Source: Gloeothece verrucosa PCC 7822
GTDB taxonomy: Bacteria > Cyanobacteriota > Cyanobacteriia > Cyanobacteriales > Microcystaceae
DNA: 64,000 bases
Direction of reading: 5' to 3'
Assembly (NCBI RefSeq): GCF_000147335.1
Contig: NC_014501.1
Location: 4,108,001 to 4,172,000, forward strand
Under the pieces are notes generated by a model. The model worked only from the letters and a program-made list of their open reading frames with translations, did no database searches and was not told the DNA's origin. Shown here one piece after another: positions 8,680 through 17,081 of this stretch. The position numbers and the translations under genes were made by a program. Every line of letters starts with the position of its first letter. Within the stretch, counting starts at the first letter, position 1.

Positions 8680-9852
8680 GTGTTTGTCATAGAGTGCAAA
8701 GTTAAACCAAAACCTCAACAAATTCAATCAATTGATGAAGCCATCAGGACATCTCAGTTTGTCCGAAATAAGGTGCTTCGCTATTGGATGGATAATCGAG
8801 GTGTGGGCAAAACAGAACTCTTTCGATACAACACGAGGTTGAGGAAAGAATACAAATTTGTTGATGATTTAAACTCCCATGCCTGTCAAACGGCGGTAGA
8901 AAGAGTGCTTAGAGCAATCAACAAGTTTTTTGATAACTGTAAAAAGAAAATACCCGGAAAGAAAGGCTATCCAAAGTTCAAGCAAAATACTCGCTCGGTA
9001 GAGTACAAAGTCTCAGGATGGAAGCTATCAGAAAATAGAAAGCATATCACTTTCACCGATAAGAAAAACATCGGGAAGTTAAAACTGATAGGGACTAGAG
9101 ACTTAAATTATTACCAAATAGAGCAAATAAAACGAGTAAGAATAATCAGGAGAGCCGATGGGTATTACGTGCAGTTTTCAATTCATTTAGACCCTAGAGA
9201 TAGGGTTGAACCGTTAACGCCCTCTCAAAAAGCAGTAGGGGTGGATGTGGGCTTGAAATATTTCTATGCTGATAGTCAAGGAAATATTGAACCCATTCCT
9301 CAGTTTTATAGAAAGGCAGAACGTCAACTTAATAAGGCTAACAGGAAAAAATCTAAAAAATTCCGCAAGGGACAAAAACCCTCTCAAAATTATCACAAAG
9401 CTAGAAATCGATCTGCTCGGAAACATTTAAAGGTAAGTAGGCAGCGAGAAGAGTTTGCCAAGAGAAAGGCACTCCGCTTAATTCAATCTAACGATTTGAT
9501 AGCCTATGAAGATTTAAATGTTAAAAGCCTGGTTAAAAATCGGCATCTAGCGAAGTCGATATCAGATGTAGGATGGTCATTATTTAGGCGTTGGTTGGAG
9601 TATTTTGGCTACAAATATGGAAAGGTGACGGTTGCCGTTCCTCCCCATAACACCTCTCAAAATTGCTCTAGCTGTGGGCAAAAAGTCCAAAAATCTCTAT
9701 CAACTAGAACTCATGTTTGTTCTTGTGGCTGTATTTTAGATAGAGATGTCAACGCTGCATTAAACATCCTACAGAAGGGATTAAGTACCGTAGGGCATAC
9801 GGGATCTAAAGCTTTTGAAAGTGAGATTCTTGAGGGCGTTAGCTACGGCTAA
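8680..9852 (+). CDS. tnpB: TnpB, RNA-guided transposon nuclease
   Basis: TnpB is the RuvC-type OMEGA nuclease related to Cas12 and is guided by an RNA made from the element's right end. At 390 residues it is full length. RuvC residues are intact: Asp189 (VGVDVGLKY), Glu277 (AYEDLN) and the DRDVNAALN motif (Asp354/Asp356). The zinc ribbon (NCSSCG ... HVCSCGC) sits just before the last motif, and a basic helix-rich N-terminus binds RNA/DNA. The start is GTG. Coding extends into the structured right end, the usual overlap of tnpB with its omega-RNA. The second OMEGA nuclease of the window, IscB, lies 6 kb upstream on the opposite strand. Confidence 0.95.
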   Translation: MFVIECKVKPKPQQIQSIDEAIRTSQFVRNKVLRYWMDNRGVGKTELFRYNTRLRKEYKFVDDLNSHACQTAVERVLRAINKFFDNCKKKIPGKKGYPKFKQNTRSVEYKVSGWKLSENRKHITFTDKKNIGKLKLIGTRDLNYYQIEQIKRVRIIRRADGYYVQFSIHLDPRDRVEPLTPSQKAVGVDVGLKYFYADSQGNIEPIPQFYRKAERQLNKANRKKSKKFRKGQKPSQNYHKARNRSARKHLKVSRQREEFAKRKALRLIQSNDLIAYEDLNVKSLVKNRHLAKSISDVGWSLFRRWLEYFGYKYGKVTVAVPPHNTSQNCSSCGQKVQKSLSTRTHVCSCGCILDRDVNAALNILQKGLSTVGHTGSKAFESEILEGVSYG

Positions 9853-9952
9853 TGGGGGAGAAGATACCTCTACTTTGGTTGGAGCAATCCTGTCAGAGCA
9901 AGCATCTTCTGTGAACCAAGAATCCCCACGCCTTTAGGCTGGGGAGTGTCAA
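9770..9952 (+). ncRNA. Probable TnpB omega-RNA (right-end RNA)
   Basis: In TnpB systems the scaffold RNA covers the 3' end of tnpB plus the right end, and the guide is the DNA directly after the element. Here the 3' part holds the CCCCACGCC/GGCTGGGG hairpin and ends at GTGTCAAC, so the guide would start near 9953. The 5' limit is a guess. Confidence 0.55.
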
Positions 9953-10070
9953 CAAGTATTGATTTCCGAACCTGTATGATGGGATACCTCACAAGAAAAA
10001 ACACAGTGAAGAAAGGATAGGGATTTTACAATAGTTAAAAACGCCCTAATCAAAACCTCCCATTATAGCA

Positions 10071-11945
10071 ATGAGTATCAAAGACAGACCTCCCTCTCGT
10101 TCTCGCCAGATAGGAAATATCCTATTTTTGCTGGCGGGATTATTTTTGTTAGCCAACCTATTATTTCCCCAAATATTCGGACCGTCAATACCTCGAGTTC
10201 CTTATAGTCTCTTCATCGATCAGGTACAGGATGGAGAAGTGGCCAGGGTTTCCGTAGGACAAAATGAAATCCGCTACCAAATTAAAGACGAACAAGGGCA
10301 ACTCGGACAAATTTTCAGTACGACCCCGATTTTTGATTTAGAACTGCCCAAACGTTTAGAAGAAAAAGGCATTGAGTTTGCCGCCGCCCCACCCCCGAAA
10401 AATAATTGGATCGGTAGTATTTTAAGTTGGGTGATTCCTCCTCTGATTTTTGTCGCTATCTGGCAATTTTTCCTGGGACGAAGCGGTGGTGGAACAGCCG
10501 GCGCTCTTTCATTTACCAAGAGTAAAGCTAAAGTATATGTAGAAGAAGAATCCACCCGAGTCACCTTTGAAGATGTGGCCGGCGTAGAAGAAGCTAAAAC
10601 CGAGTTAGCAGAAATTGTTGAATTCCTAAAAAACCCCCAACGCTACAAAGCCATCGGGGCGAGAATTCCCAGAGGCGTATTATTAGTCGGACCTCCCGGA
10701 ACCGGTAAAACTCTCTTAGCTAAAGCCGTTGCCGGCGAAGCGAAAGTTCCTTTCTTTAGTATTTCTGGTTCAGAGTTTGTGGAATTATTCGTCGGTGCCG
10801 GTGCGGCTAGAGTGCGGGACTTGTTTGAACAGGCCAAAAAGAAAGCCCCTTGTATTATCTTTATTGATGAATTAGATGCCATCGGCAAATCTCGCGCTAG
10901 TAACGGGTTTGTTGGGGGAAATGACGAACGCGAACAAACCCTCAACCAATTATTAACCGAACTGGACGGATTTAGTGCCGGTGATGCTACTGTTATTGTC
11001 CTCGCTGCTACTAACCGCCCAGAAACTTTAGACCCTGCCCTTTTACGCCCCGGACGGTTTGACCGACAAGTCTTAGTAGACCGCCCGGACCTTGGAGGTC
11101 GTTTAAAGATTCTAGAAATTTACGCCCAAAAGGTCAAATTAGATAAAGATGTAAATCTCAAAGAAATTGCTACTCGTACCCCCGGTTTTGCGGGTGCAGA
11201 CTTAGCCAATTTAGTCAATGAAGCCGCCTTACTCGCCGCCCGTAACCAACGCAATACAGTGGCGCAGGAAGACTTTAGAGAAGCCATTGAGCGGATTATC
11301 GCAGGATTAGAGAAAAAAAGCCGCGTCCTTTCCGATAAAGAAAAGACCATTGTTGCCTATCATGAAGTCGGTCATGCGTTAGTGGGTGCAATTATGCCCG
11401 GTGGCGGCAAAGTGGCTAAAATTTCTATTGTTCCCCGAGGCATGGCAGCATTAGGTTATACCTTACAAATGCCCACCGAAGACCGTTTCTTAATGGATGA
11501 ATCTGAGTTGCGCGACCAAATTGCGACTCTACTCGGTGGACGCGCCGCCGAAGAGGTGGTGTTTGGTAGCATAACCACAGGTGCGGCTAATGATTTACAA
11601 CGGGCCACTGATTTAGCAGAGAGAATGGTTACTACTTACGGAATGAGTAAGGTATTGGGACCACTCGCTTATGAGAAGGGACAGCAAAATAATTTCCTCG
11701 GCAATGAGATGATGAACCCTCGCCGTATGGTTAGCGATGAAACCGCAAGGGCCATTGATGATGAGGTTAAAGACATAGTAGAAGAGGGACATCAAAAAGC
11801 GTTAGCTATCTTAAGACAAAATCAAGATTTGTTAGAGGAAATTGCTCAAAAAATTCTCGAGCAAGAAGTGATTGAAGGTGATCAATTACAAGATTATCTC
11901 AAGCGCGTTCAACCTTTAGATGGAAAAGTCCCTGTTTCTGTATAA
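10071..11945 (+). CDS. ftsH: ATP-dependent zinc metalloprotease FtsH
   Basis: Membrane-anchored AAA+ protease that removes damaged membrane proteins; in cyanobacteria some paralogues degrade photodamaged D1. Two N-terminal transmembrane helices (about 16-33 and 112-133) enclose a lumenal/periplasmic domain. The AAA module follows with Walker A GPPGTGKT (207-214), Walker B CIIFIDELDAIG and the second region of homology (ATNRPETLDPALLRPGRFD). The M41 protease domain carries the zinc motif HEVGH (431-435). Length 624 aa is standard. A hairpin follows the stop. Which of the four cyanobacterial FtsH paralogues this is cannot be told by eye. Confidence 0.97.
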   Translation: MSIKDRPPSRSRQIGNILFLLAGLFLLANLLFPQIFGPSIPRVPYSLFIDQVQDGEVARVSVGQNEIRYQIKDEQGQLGQIFSTTPIFDLELPKRLEEKGIEFAAAPPPKNNWIGSILSWVIPPLIFVAIWQFFLGRSGGGTAGALSFTKSKAKVYVEEESTRVTFEDVAGVEEAKTELAEIVEFLKNPQRYKAIGARIPRGVLLVGPPGTGKTLLAKAVAGEAKVPFFSISGSEFVELFVGAGAARVRDLFEQAKKKAPCIIFIDELDAIGKSRASNGFVGGNDEREQTLNQLLTELDGFSAGDATVIVLAATNRPETLDPALLRPGRFDRQVLVDRPDLGGRLKILEIYAQKVKLDKDVNLKEIATRTPGFAGADLANLVNEAALLAARNQRNTVAQEDFREAIERIIAGLEKKSRVLSDKEKTIVAYHEVGHALVGAIMPGGGKVAKISIVPRGMAALGYTLQMPTEDRFLMDESELRDQIATLLGGRAAEEVVFGSITTGAANDLQRATDLAERMVTTYGMSKVLGPLAYEKGQQNNFLGNEMMNPRRMVSDETARAIDDEVKDIVEEGHQKALAILRQNQDLLEEIAQKILEQEVIEGDQLQDYLKRVQPLDGKVPVSV

Positions 11946-11964
11946 TCGGTATAATCGGTTGTTG

Positions 11965-12000
11965 GGTGCGTTGGCTGTTGGGTTAACGCACCTCGAATTT
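11965..12000 (+). terminator. Hairpin after ftsH, likely terminator or repeat
   Basis: GGTGCGTT (11965-11972) and AACGCACC (11985-11992) form a perfect eight-base stem with a 12-base loop, followed by a T-rich stretch. The same GGTGCGTT/AACGCACC core is a common dispersed cyanobacterial repeat, so it may serve as terminator by virtue of being a repeat. Confidence 0.6.
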
Positions 12001-12055
12001 TTAGAGATGAATACAGATGAAAGTAAAATAAGATCTACAGTAGTCAATAAATATT

Positions 12056-12406
12056 ATGTCTTCTCAACGTAAGTCATCTAATAAAGATTCAGCCGCTTAT
12101 CGGGAATTTGGTTCTGTGGATAATTCAGCCGCTTTAGAACGCTCAGTTCCTGAATTACCCCCACAGCAACAGAATTTAAGAGTACAAGCAACCCGCTCAG
12201 GACGCAAAGGAAAAACCGTAACTGTCATTACCGGATTTCAATGTAAACCCGAAACCTTAACGAAATTACTCAAAGACTTAAAAGCTAAATGCGGCAGTGG
12301 TGGAACCGCCAAAGAAAACACCCTAGAAATACAAGGCGATCATAAACAAAAAATCCTCGAAATTTTGCTCGAACTAGGATACAAAGCTAAAATCAGTGGC
12401 GGCTAA
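12056..12406 (+). CDS. SUI1/YciH-family translation initiation factor-like protein
   Basis: A 116-residue homologue of eukaryotic eIF1 (SUI1) and E. coli YciH, which can influence start-site fidelity on the 30S subunit. The first 45 residues are polar and probably disordered. The SUI1 fold follows from about residue 47: GRKGKTVTVITGFQ, then LLKDLKAKCGSGGTAKENTLEIQG, ending with LGYKAKISGG. The basic TVTVITGF strand and the CGSGGT loop are the family hallmarks. It lies downstream of ftsH but is separated from it by a hairpin, so is probably transcribed independently. Confidence 0.92.
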   Translation: MSSQRKSSNKDSAAYREFGSVDNSAALERSVPELPPQQQNLRVQATRSGRKGKTVTVITGFQCKPETLTKLLKDLKAKCGSGGTAKENTLEIQGDHKQKILEILLELGYKAKISGG

Positions 12407-12464
12407 CTCCTTTGCCTCGTTTGTGTCTTTGCGCGAAACCTAAAATTTATTACCCCACATAACT

Positions 12465-13169
12465 ATGACTATTTCTTATCGTAATTTCTCCACAGAGATA
12501 GAATACCCAGAAAGCGACGGTTTACCGATGGCAGAAAGCGACCCAACCCGTGATTATTTAACTTATGCAGTTGAAGCTCTTAATATTTACTTTCAAAACC
12601 ATCCAGAAGTTTATATTTCAGGGAATCTTTTTATTTATTACGAAGAAGGAAACCCTAAAGCAGTAGTAGCCCCTGATGTATTTGTGGTTTTTGGAGTAAT
12701 TAAAAAGAAAAGGCGAACTTATAAAGTCTGGCAAGAGGACAATAAGATACCTGATTTTATGTTAGAAATTACCTCGAAAACGACTGTCAGTGAAGATCAG
12801 GGAACTAAAAAGGGACTTTATGCTTATTTGGGGGTAAAAGAGTATTTTCAATATGACCCAACTGCTGATTATCTTCAACTCCAGTTACAAGGTTTTCGAT
12901 TAGTGGATGGCAATTATTTTCCTCTCGAAAAAAATTATTTAGATGACAATAATTATTCTATTTATTCAGAAATATTAGGTCTAGAATTAAAATTACAAGA
13001 TGGGGAAATGAGGTTTTATAATCCCATGACTCGGCAAACTTTGTTAAGTCATCAAGAAACTGAACAAGCTAGACTGGCGGCTGAACAAGCTAGACTAGAA
13101 GAACAACGCAAAGTCGAGAAATTAGCCGCCAAACTAAGAGAATTAGGAATTGATCCGAATAATATATAA
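12465..13169 (+). CDS. Uma2-family (DUF820) putative endonuclease
   Basis: Uma2 proteins have a PD-(D/E)xK nuclease fold and are greatly expanded in cyanobacteria; their biological role is not established and many are mobile. The 234-residue product has Asp71 in APDVFVVFG and Glu101 with Lys105 in LEITSK, which form the expected catalytic set. A C-terminal Glu/Ala/Arg-rich helix with an imperfect repeat (EQARLAAEQARLEEQRK, about 203-219) is predicted to be a coiled coil, common in this family. It follows the SUI1 gene by 58 bases on the same strand. Confidence 0.85.
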   Translation: MTISYRNFSTEIEYPESDGLPMAESDPTRDYLTYAVEALNIYFQNHPEVYISGNLFIYYEEGNPKAVVAPDVFVVFGVIKKKRRTYKVWQEDNKIPDFMLEITSKTTVSEDQGTKKGLYAYLGVKEYFQYDPTADYLQLQLQGFRLVDGNYFPLEKNYLDDNNYSIYSEILGLELKLQDGEMRFYNPMTRQTLLSHQETEQARLAAEQARLEEQRKVEKLAAKLRELGIDPNNI

Positions 13170-13546
13170 TTACGTCTTTAATTTTTCTTTTTTTAGTTCT
13201 TTGATGGGGATTTTTTTATTAGCCTGAAAATTGATTATTAAGAGGTTGAGGTGGGTTACGCACTCCTGATTAAAAACAACGATTTTATGTCATCCTGAGC
13301 CTTGCGAAGGATCAGCCTTGCGAAGGATCTCGGACAATCTCAAACCCTAATAGTTTCCTGGAGAGTGCGTAAGTCCTAAGAGGTTGAGGTGCGTTACGCT
13401 ACGCTAACACACCCTACTATTGTCTTAAGACTTATTTATTTATGTCGAAATACTGAGTCATTATTCTATCTCGAGTTAGAACTATTTTGCCTCGATATAA
13501 AACAAACTGAAGACCAAATATATTATTATGCTTTCATCCAAAGAAA
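13170..13546. repeat. Gene-free stretch with dispersed and tandem repeats
   Basis: TAAGAGGTTGAGGTG followed by (G/C)GTTACGC occurs twice in direct orientation (13240-13262 and 13377-13399). Between them a 16-base unit GCCTTGCGAAGGATC(A/T) is tandemly duplicated (13299-13330). GGTGCGTTACGC is the same repeat family as the hairpin after ftsH. No gene or RNA was recognised. Confidence 0.7.
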
Positions 13547-14158
13547 ATGAAAAAAAATAAAACTATAGTCGCTATAATTGCTGGCAGTAGCCTGTTATTT
13601 ATTCCTGTACTGACTGTGACAGCCGCCCCCCTATCCTCGTCTAGACAATCTTATCAGATAGCCGAAACGTCCAATCAATCCCAAAGCCAACCCAGACAAA
13701 ACTCTTTGAGTGCTACCGATAGAAATTTCGTCACTGAAGCGGCTCAAGGTGGGATGGCAGAAGTAAAATTAGGACAGTTAGCCTCAAAACGAGCTACTAA
13801 GGCTGAGGTTAAACAGTTTGGACAGCGTATGGTTCGGGATCATAGCCAAGCTAACAAAGAACTTCAACAATTAGCCAGCAAAAAAGGTATTAAGCTTCCT
13901 TCAGATATCGGGGAGGAGCATAAAGCGGCTTTGACTAGACTATCCAAGCTCTCAGGAGCGCAGTTTGATCAAGCTTATATGAGTCTGATGACGGAAGATC
14001 ATAACAAAGATATTTCCTTGTTTGAAAATCAAGCTCAACAAGGACAAGACCCAGACCTCAAAGCTTGGGCGGCTAAAACTTTACCGACTCTCCAACAACA
14101 CGACCAACTCGCTCAGTCTATTACGGGTAATAGAAACGCCACGAGAAGCAATAGATAA
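13547..14158 (+). CDS. DUF4142 exported protein
   Basis: The product has a signal peptide (KKNKTIVAIIAGSSLLFIPV, cleavage likely after AA near 27) and a Gln/Ser-rich linker (about 30-58). The DUF4142 helical bundle fills the rest, with the motif FVTEAAQGGMAEVKLGQLA, then FGQRMVRDHSQANKEL and a C-terminal LKAWAAKTLPTLQQH. DUF4142 is ferritin-like in fold and is found in periplasmic or outer-membrane-associated stress proteins; no biochemical role is firmly known. Length 203 aa is typical. It is monocistronic. Confidence 0.88.
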   Translation: MKKNKTIVAIIAGSSLLFIPVLTVTAAPLSSSRQSYQIAETSNQSQSQPRQNSLSATDRNFVTEAAQGGMAEVKLGQLASKRATKAEVKQFGQRMVRDHSQANKELQQLASKKGIKLPSDIGEEHKAALTRLSKLSGAQFDQAYMSLMTEDHNKDISLFENQAQQGQDPDLKAWAAKTLPTLQQHDQLAQSITGNRNATRSNR

Positions 14159-14400
14159 TAGTTAATTGTCATCTTTTCCCGGAACTTCCTCTCCCAGGGA
14201 CGGATTATAGTTGATTGCTCCCTTTATTTTTTCGGCCTTGTTTTCCCCTGAACTTCCATCTCCCGAAGGAGGGGGAGTAAGTTGGTGGGCATAATTAAAC
14301 GTAAAACGGAGAGAGGGAACACCGGATCTGGGAACAGGGAACAAATAAGGAATTGAGGCATTTTTAAGAGTTAATCTATTGTCCATTTATTTTTGCCCAC

Positions 14401-15759
14401 CTACTTATCTTTCCAGAGATCTTTTATATAATTTGTTGTATCTTTCATTTGTTCGCTGATTTGTTCTCTTATTTTTGTTCCATTCCATTCATTTTCTTTC
14501 TTTAAGAAAAATTCAGAAACTAAGAATTGAATGATGGTCAAAGGACTATAGATTAACAAGACATTTGTTAGGGATTCCTTTGTAACTAATTTAAATATTA
14601 AAAATACTAAAACATCTATTACAAAAATTAGTAAAGTCAATATTGGTTTTTGATCTTTTTTAACGAATAACGAATTAAGAAAAATACTAATCAGAAGAAG
14701 TATTATAAAAAAGATCGCTATTTTTACAAATGTATATAAAAATTTAGGTAAGTTCAAATATTGTTGCTCTGTGTATTCAAGATTCATTAAAAAAGTTCCT
14801 CCTAAAAAAGAAACCGCAGAAATTCCTACTAAAAGTAGTAATAAAACGTAAAGTATTTCTTGATCACGAATATAAGAGGATGTTGTTGAGTTATAGTTGT
14901 CAGCTACAAATCGCTCCCAAGTTAAAGGGATTTTAATTTGCTTTAAAATATTATATTTAGAATTGTCATGAATATTAAAAATTTCATAAATATTTTTAAT
15001 TCTACATTCAATTATATTTTTTATGTATTCGCCAATTGCAATGGTTTTAGAAAATAATTTTATATTTTTATAAGACATATATAAAGCAACTATAGGTATA
15101 AGCCAATTAAAAATGATTACACAAGGAATAATTGCTCTGGGTACAGTGCTAGAATCAGTTGTTCTTATGATTTTTAATTTTTCTTGATCATTAGTATTAT
15201 CTTGAGTTTGCTTTTGAGATTGAATCGGTTGCTTACTGGGTAAGTCAGTATTTCCGATAGAAGAATTAACTGAATCATATAAAAATTGATGACTAAAAAA
15301 ACTATGAAGATATCCAGGTTCTGTTACCGTAGTAATTTCAGTTGTCAATAAATTAGGTAAGGGAGCTAATCCTAGTCCCGCTAAAGTAAAAATAGCGGCT
15401 AGTCCTAATAAATTTAATTGAAGTCGCTCTTGAAATGCTTGTAATATTTCATTTCGCAATGTTTCATATTCTTTAAGCATAATTTCAATAGCTTTATCGA
15501 ATGCAGGTAAATATTTGATATAATATTTTTCATTTAAAATCTTATATGAGTCTTCAAGAAATTTCTCTAAGTTATCCTTTGATGAATTAGCTAATTCACA
15601 TAAATCTATTTCTCCCATATAATGAAGCCATCGCTCAAAATCTCCTTTTTTTAAATGCCTTCTAGCAAATTTTGTATTTTCCTTTTGGTCGCACAGTGCA
15701 ATTAATCTTTCGGCTGAATAAGCAACTTTGCCATTACTAAATCTAAAAGGTTTTTTCAT
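14401..15759 (-). CDS. Orphan multi-pass membrane protein with N-terminal soluble domain
   Basis: I do not recognise a named family. The first 100 residues are soluble and carry SAERLIALCDQ and KKGDFERWLHYMG, a pattern that resembles a small domain at the start of various cyanobacterial multidomain proteins. The rest has about six hydrophobic segments (near 112-135, 207-230, 300-322, 340-362, 368-390, 400-420), with a Gln/Asn-rich soluble loop (about 170-205) after the first. Base composition is distinctly more AT-rich than its neighbours and codon use favours A/T endings, consistent with recent acquisition. It is likely a real gene because of its length and membrane pattern. Confidence 0.7.
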   Translation of the reverse strand: MKKPFRFSNGKVAYSAERLIALCDQKENTKFARRHLKKGDFERWLHYMGEIDLCELANSSKDNLEKFLEDSYKILNEKYYIKYLPAFDKAIEIMLKEYETLRNEILQAFQERLQLNLLGLAAIFTLAGLGLAPLPNLLTTEITTVTEPGYLHSFFSHQFLYDSVNSSIGNTDLPSKQPIQSQKQTQDNTNDQEKLKIIRTTDSSTVPRAIIPCVIIFNWLIPIVALYMSYKNIKLFSKTIAIGEYIKNIIECRIKNIYEIFNIHDNSKYNILKQIKIPLTWERFVADNYNSTTSSYIRDQEILYVLLLLLVGISAVSFLGGTFLMNLEYTEQQYLNLPKFLYTFVKIAIFFIILLLISIFLNSLFVKKDQKPILTLLIFVIDVLVFLIFKLVTKESLTNVLLIYSPLTIIQFLVSEFFLKKENEWNGTKIREQISEQMKDTTNYIKDLWKDK

Positions 15760-15982
15760 TTTTTTTACTCAGTTTAACTTTTCCCGAGATACTTTTATTG
15801 CTGACATATTACTGACAAGCAAATTAGTGTCTATAACTGCGAGCGCTATGGCGAACCAAACTGCAAATCAAACGAGTTATAGACCAAGATATCTGTTCAA
15901 AGTCTCTGAGAATATCCAAGCATTGGGAACTTTTAAAGTCCCCTTTTAGCCGCAATAAAACTCTAAGCGTCGATTAAAACTT

Positions 15983-16873
15983 TTAAGCCATGACTTTTTC
16001 CAAAACCCAAGATTTAATCAACTCATTCACCTTGTCAGGAATTTCATCATGAGGACAATGACCCGCTTGAAGATAATATTCAGTTAAATTCGGATAATGC
16101 TGACGAAACTTAGCGCCTCTTACCTTTGAATTCATCCAAGGATCGCCGTCTCCCCATAACATCAACAAAGGACAATTTAACTGTTTTAACAAATTATCAA
16201 TGGTTTCTCCTTTAGGGGATTTAAACACAGCCGCAAAAACTTGTACAGCACCAGCATCACAAGAGGGACGATAAATATCTTCTACTAATTGATCTGTAAC
16301 CGCACTGTGATCTAAATAAACTTTTTTCAGCGTTTTACGAATATTAGCGGGCCTGCGGACATATTGAAATAACAAATAACTTCCCACAGGACTTAATAAT
16401 ACAGAACGGATCAGTTTTTGTACTAAACCTGGGTTACGGTTCTGCAAAGCATCACTAAAAGGCCCTGCACTATTGAGCAATACTAACCCGTTAGCCGCCT
16501 CAACACATTGCGCCGCCACACACAACGCGGCATAACCCCCTAAAGAATTGCCGGCTAAGACCGCCGGTTTTCCGATCACTTGCCCAATAAAATCATGCAA
16601 TTGATCCCGCCATAAATTCCCACTGTATTCTATATTCGGTTTGGCAGAGCGTCCAAAACCCAATAAATCGATCGCATAGACTTCAAAATCTTCTTGCAGT
16701 TGAGCGATATTTTTGCGCCAGTGGTCGGTCGATGCGCCAAACCCATGCACCAACAGCAGAGGAGGCCGTAAGGAATGAGACGAACCGGCTTTGACATAGT
16801 AAATTTTGTGGCCTCGCCATTGCCAATAGTTACCAGGAACAGACTTTAGAGAGTCTAGTGGGGCTAAGTGCAT
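15983..16873 (-). CDS. Alpha/beta hydrolase resembling pheophytinase
   Basis: A 296-residue alpha/beta hydrolase with a complete triad: the Ser of GNSLGGYA, the Asp of WGDGDPW and the His of AGHCPHDEIP. The oxyanion segment is LLLVHGFGASTDHWRKN. The GHCPHDE and NSLGGY signatures match the plant pheophytinase/cyanobacterial hydrolase clade, whose plant member removes phytol from pheophytin. Whether this bacterial member acts on chlorophyll derivatives is inference only. It is transcribed alone, with no cofactor genes nearby. Confidence 0.85.
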   Translation of the reverse strand: MHLAPLDSLKSVPGNYWQWRGHKIYYVKAGSSHSLRPPLLLVHGFGASTDHWRKNIAQLQEDFEVYAIDLLGFGRSAKPNIEYSGNLWRDQLHDFIGQVIGKPAVLAGNSLGGYAALCVAAQCVEAANGLVLLNSAGPFSDALQNRNPGLVQKLIRSVLLSPVGSYLLFQYVRRPANIRKTLKKVYLDHSAVTDQLVEDIYRPSCDAGAVQVFAAVFKSPKGETIDNLLKQLNCPLLMLWGDGDPWMNSKVRGAKFRQHYPNLTEYYLQAGHCPHDEIPDKVNELIKSWVLEKVMA

Positions 16874-17081
16874 AAATTCGCTTATATATTAAGTAATGTT
16901 AACTTTTTCTAGTTTAGCTTGATTTTTTGGGGAGTGCTATGAGCGGTATTGGATTTTTTTTTGGGTTTTTGGAAGCTTTTGAGAATGAATCGAGTCTGTA
17001 AAAAGTTGTAAACCTAGATCATTATATGATTTGTGATTGGCTGTTCCTGTTGTCAGTCATCCATCTTTTATTTATTTGCCT

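Larger units (their letters stand above)
8575..9953 (+). mobile_element. Solo TnpB element of the IS200/IS605 type (no TnpA)
   Basis: The left end holds hairpin CAAGCC/GGCTTG (8581-8603) and a longer CCGTCC/GGACGG pairing (8587-8592 with 8622-8627). The right end has the family-typical stem CCCCACGCC-TTTA-GGCTGGGG (9924-9944) followed by GTGTCAAC. No inverted terminal repeats or target duplication are seen, as expected for this class. Exact ends are approximate. Without tnpA it needs a transposase in trans. Confidence 0.75.

Noticed and set aside
14162..14386. 74-codon minus-strand frame between the DUF4142 and orphan membrane genes
   Set aside because: No Shine-Dalgarno, and the DNA contains a degenerate repeat (TTTTCCC-x-GAACTTCC-x-TCTCCC twice) whose translation is Pro/Gly-rich and looks like a non-coding repeat.
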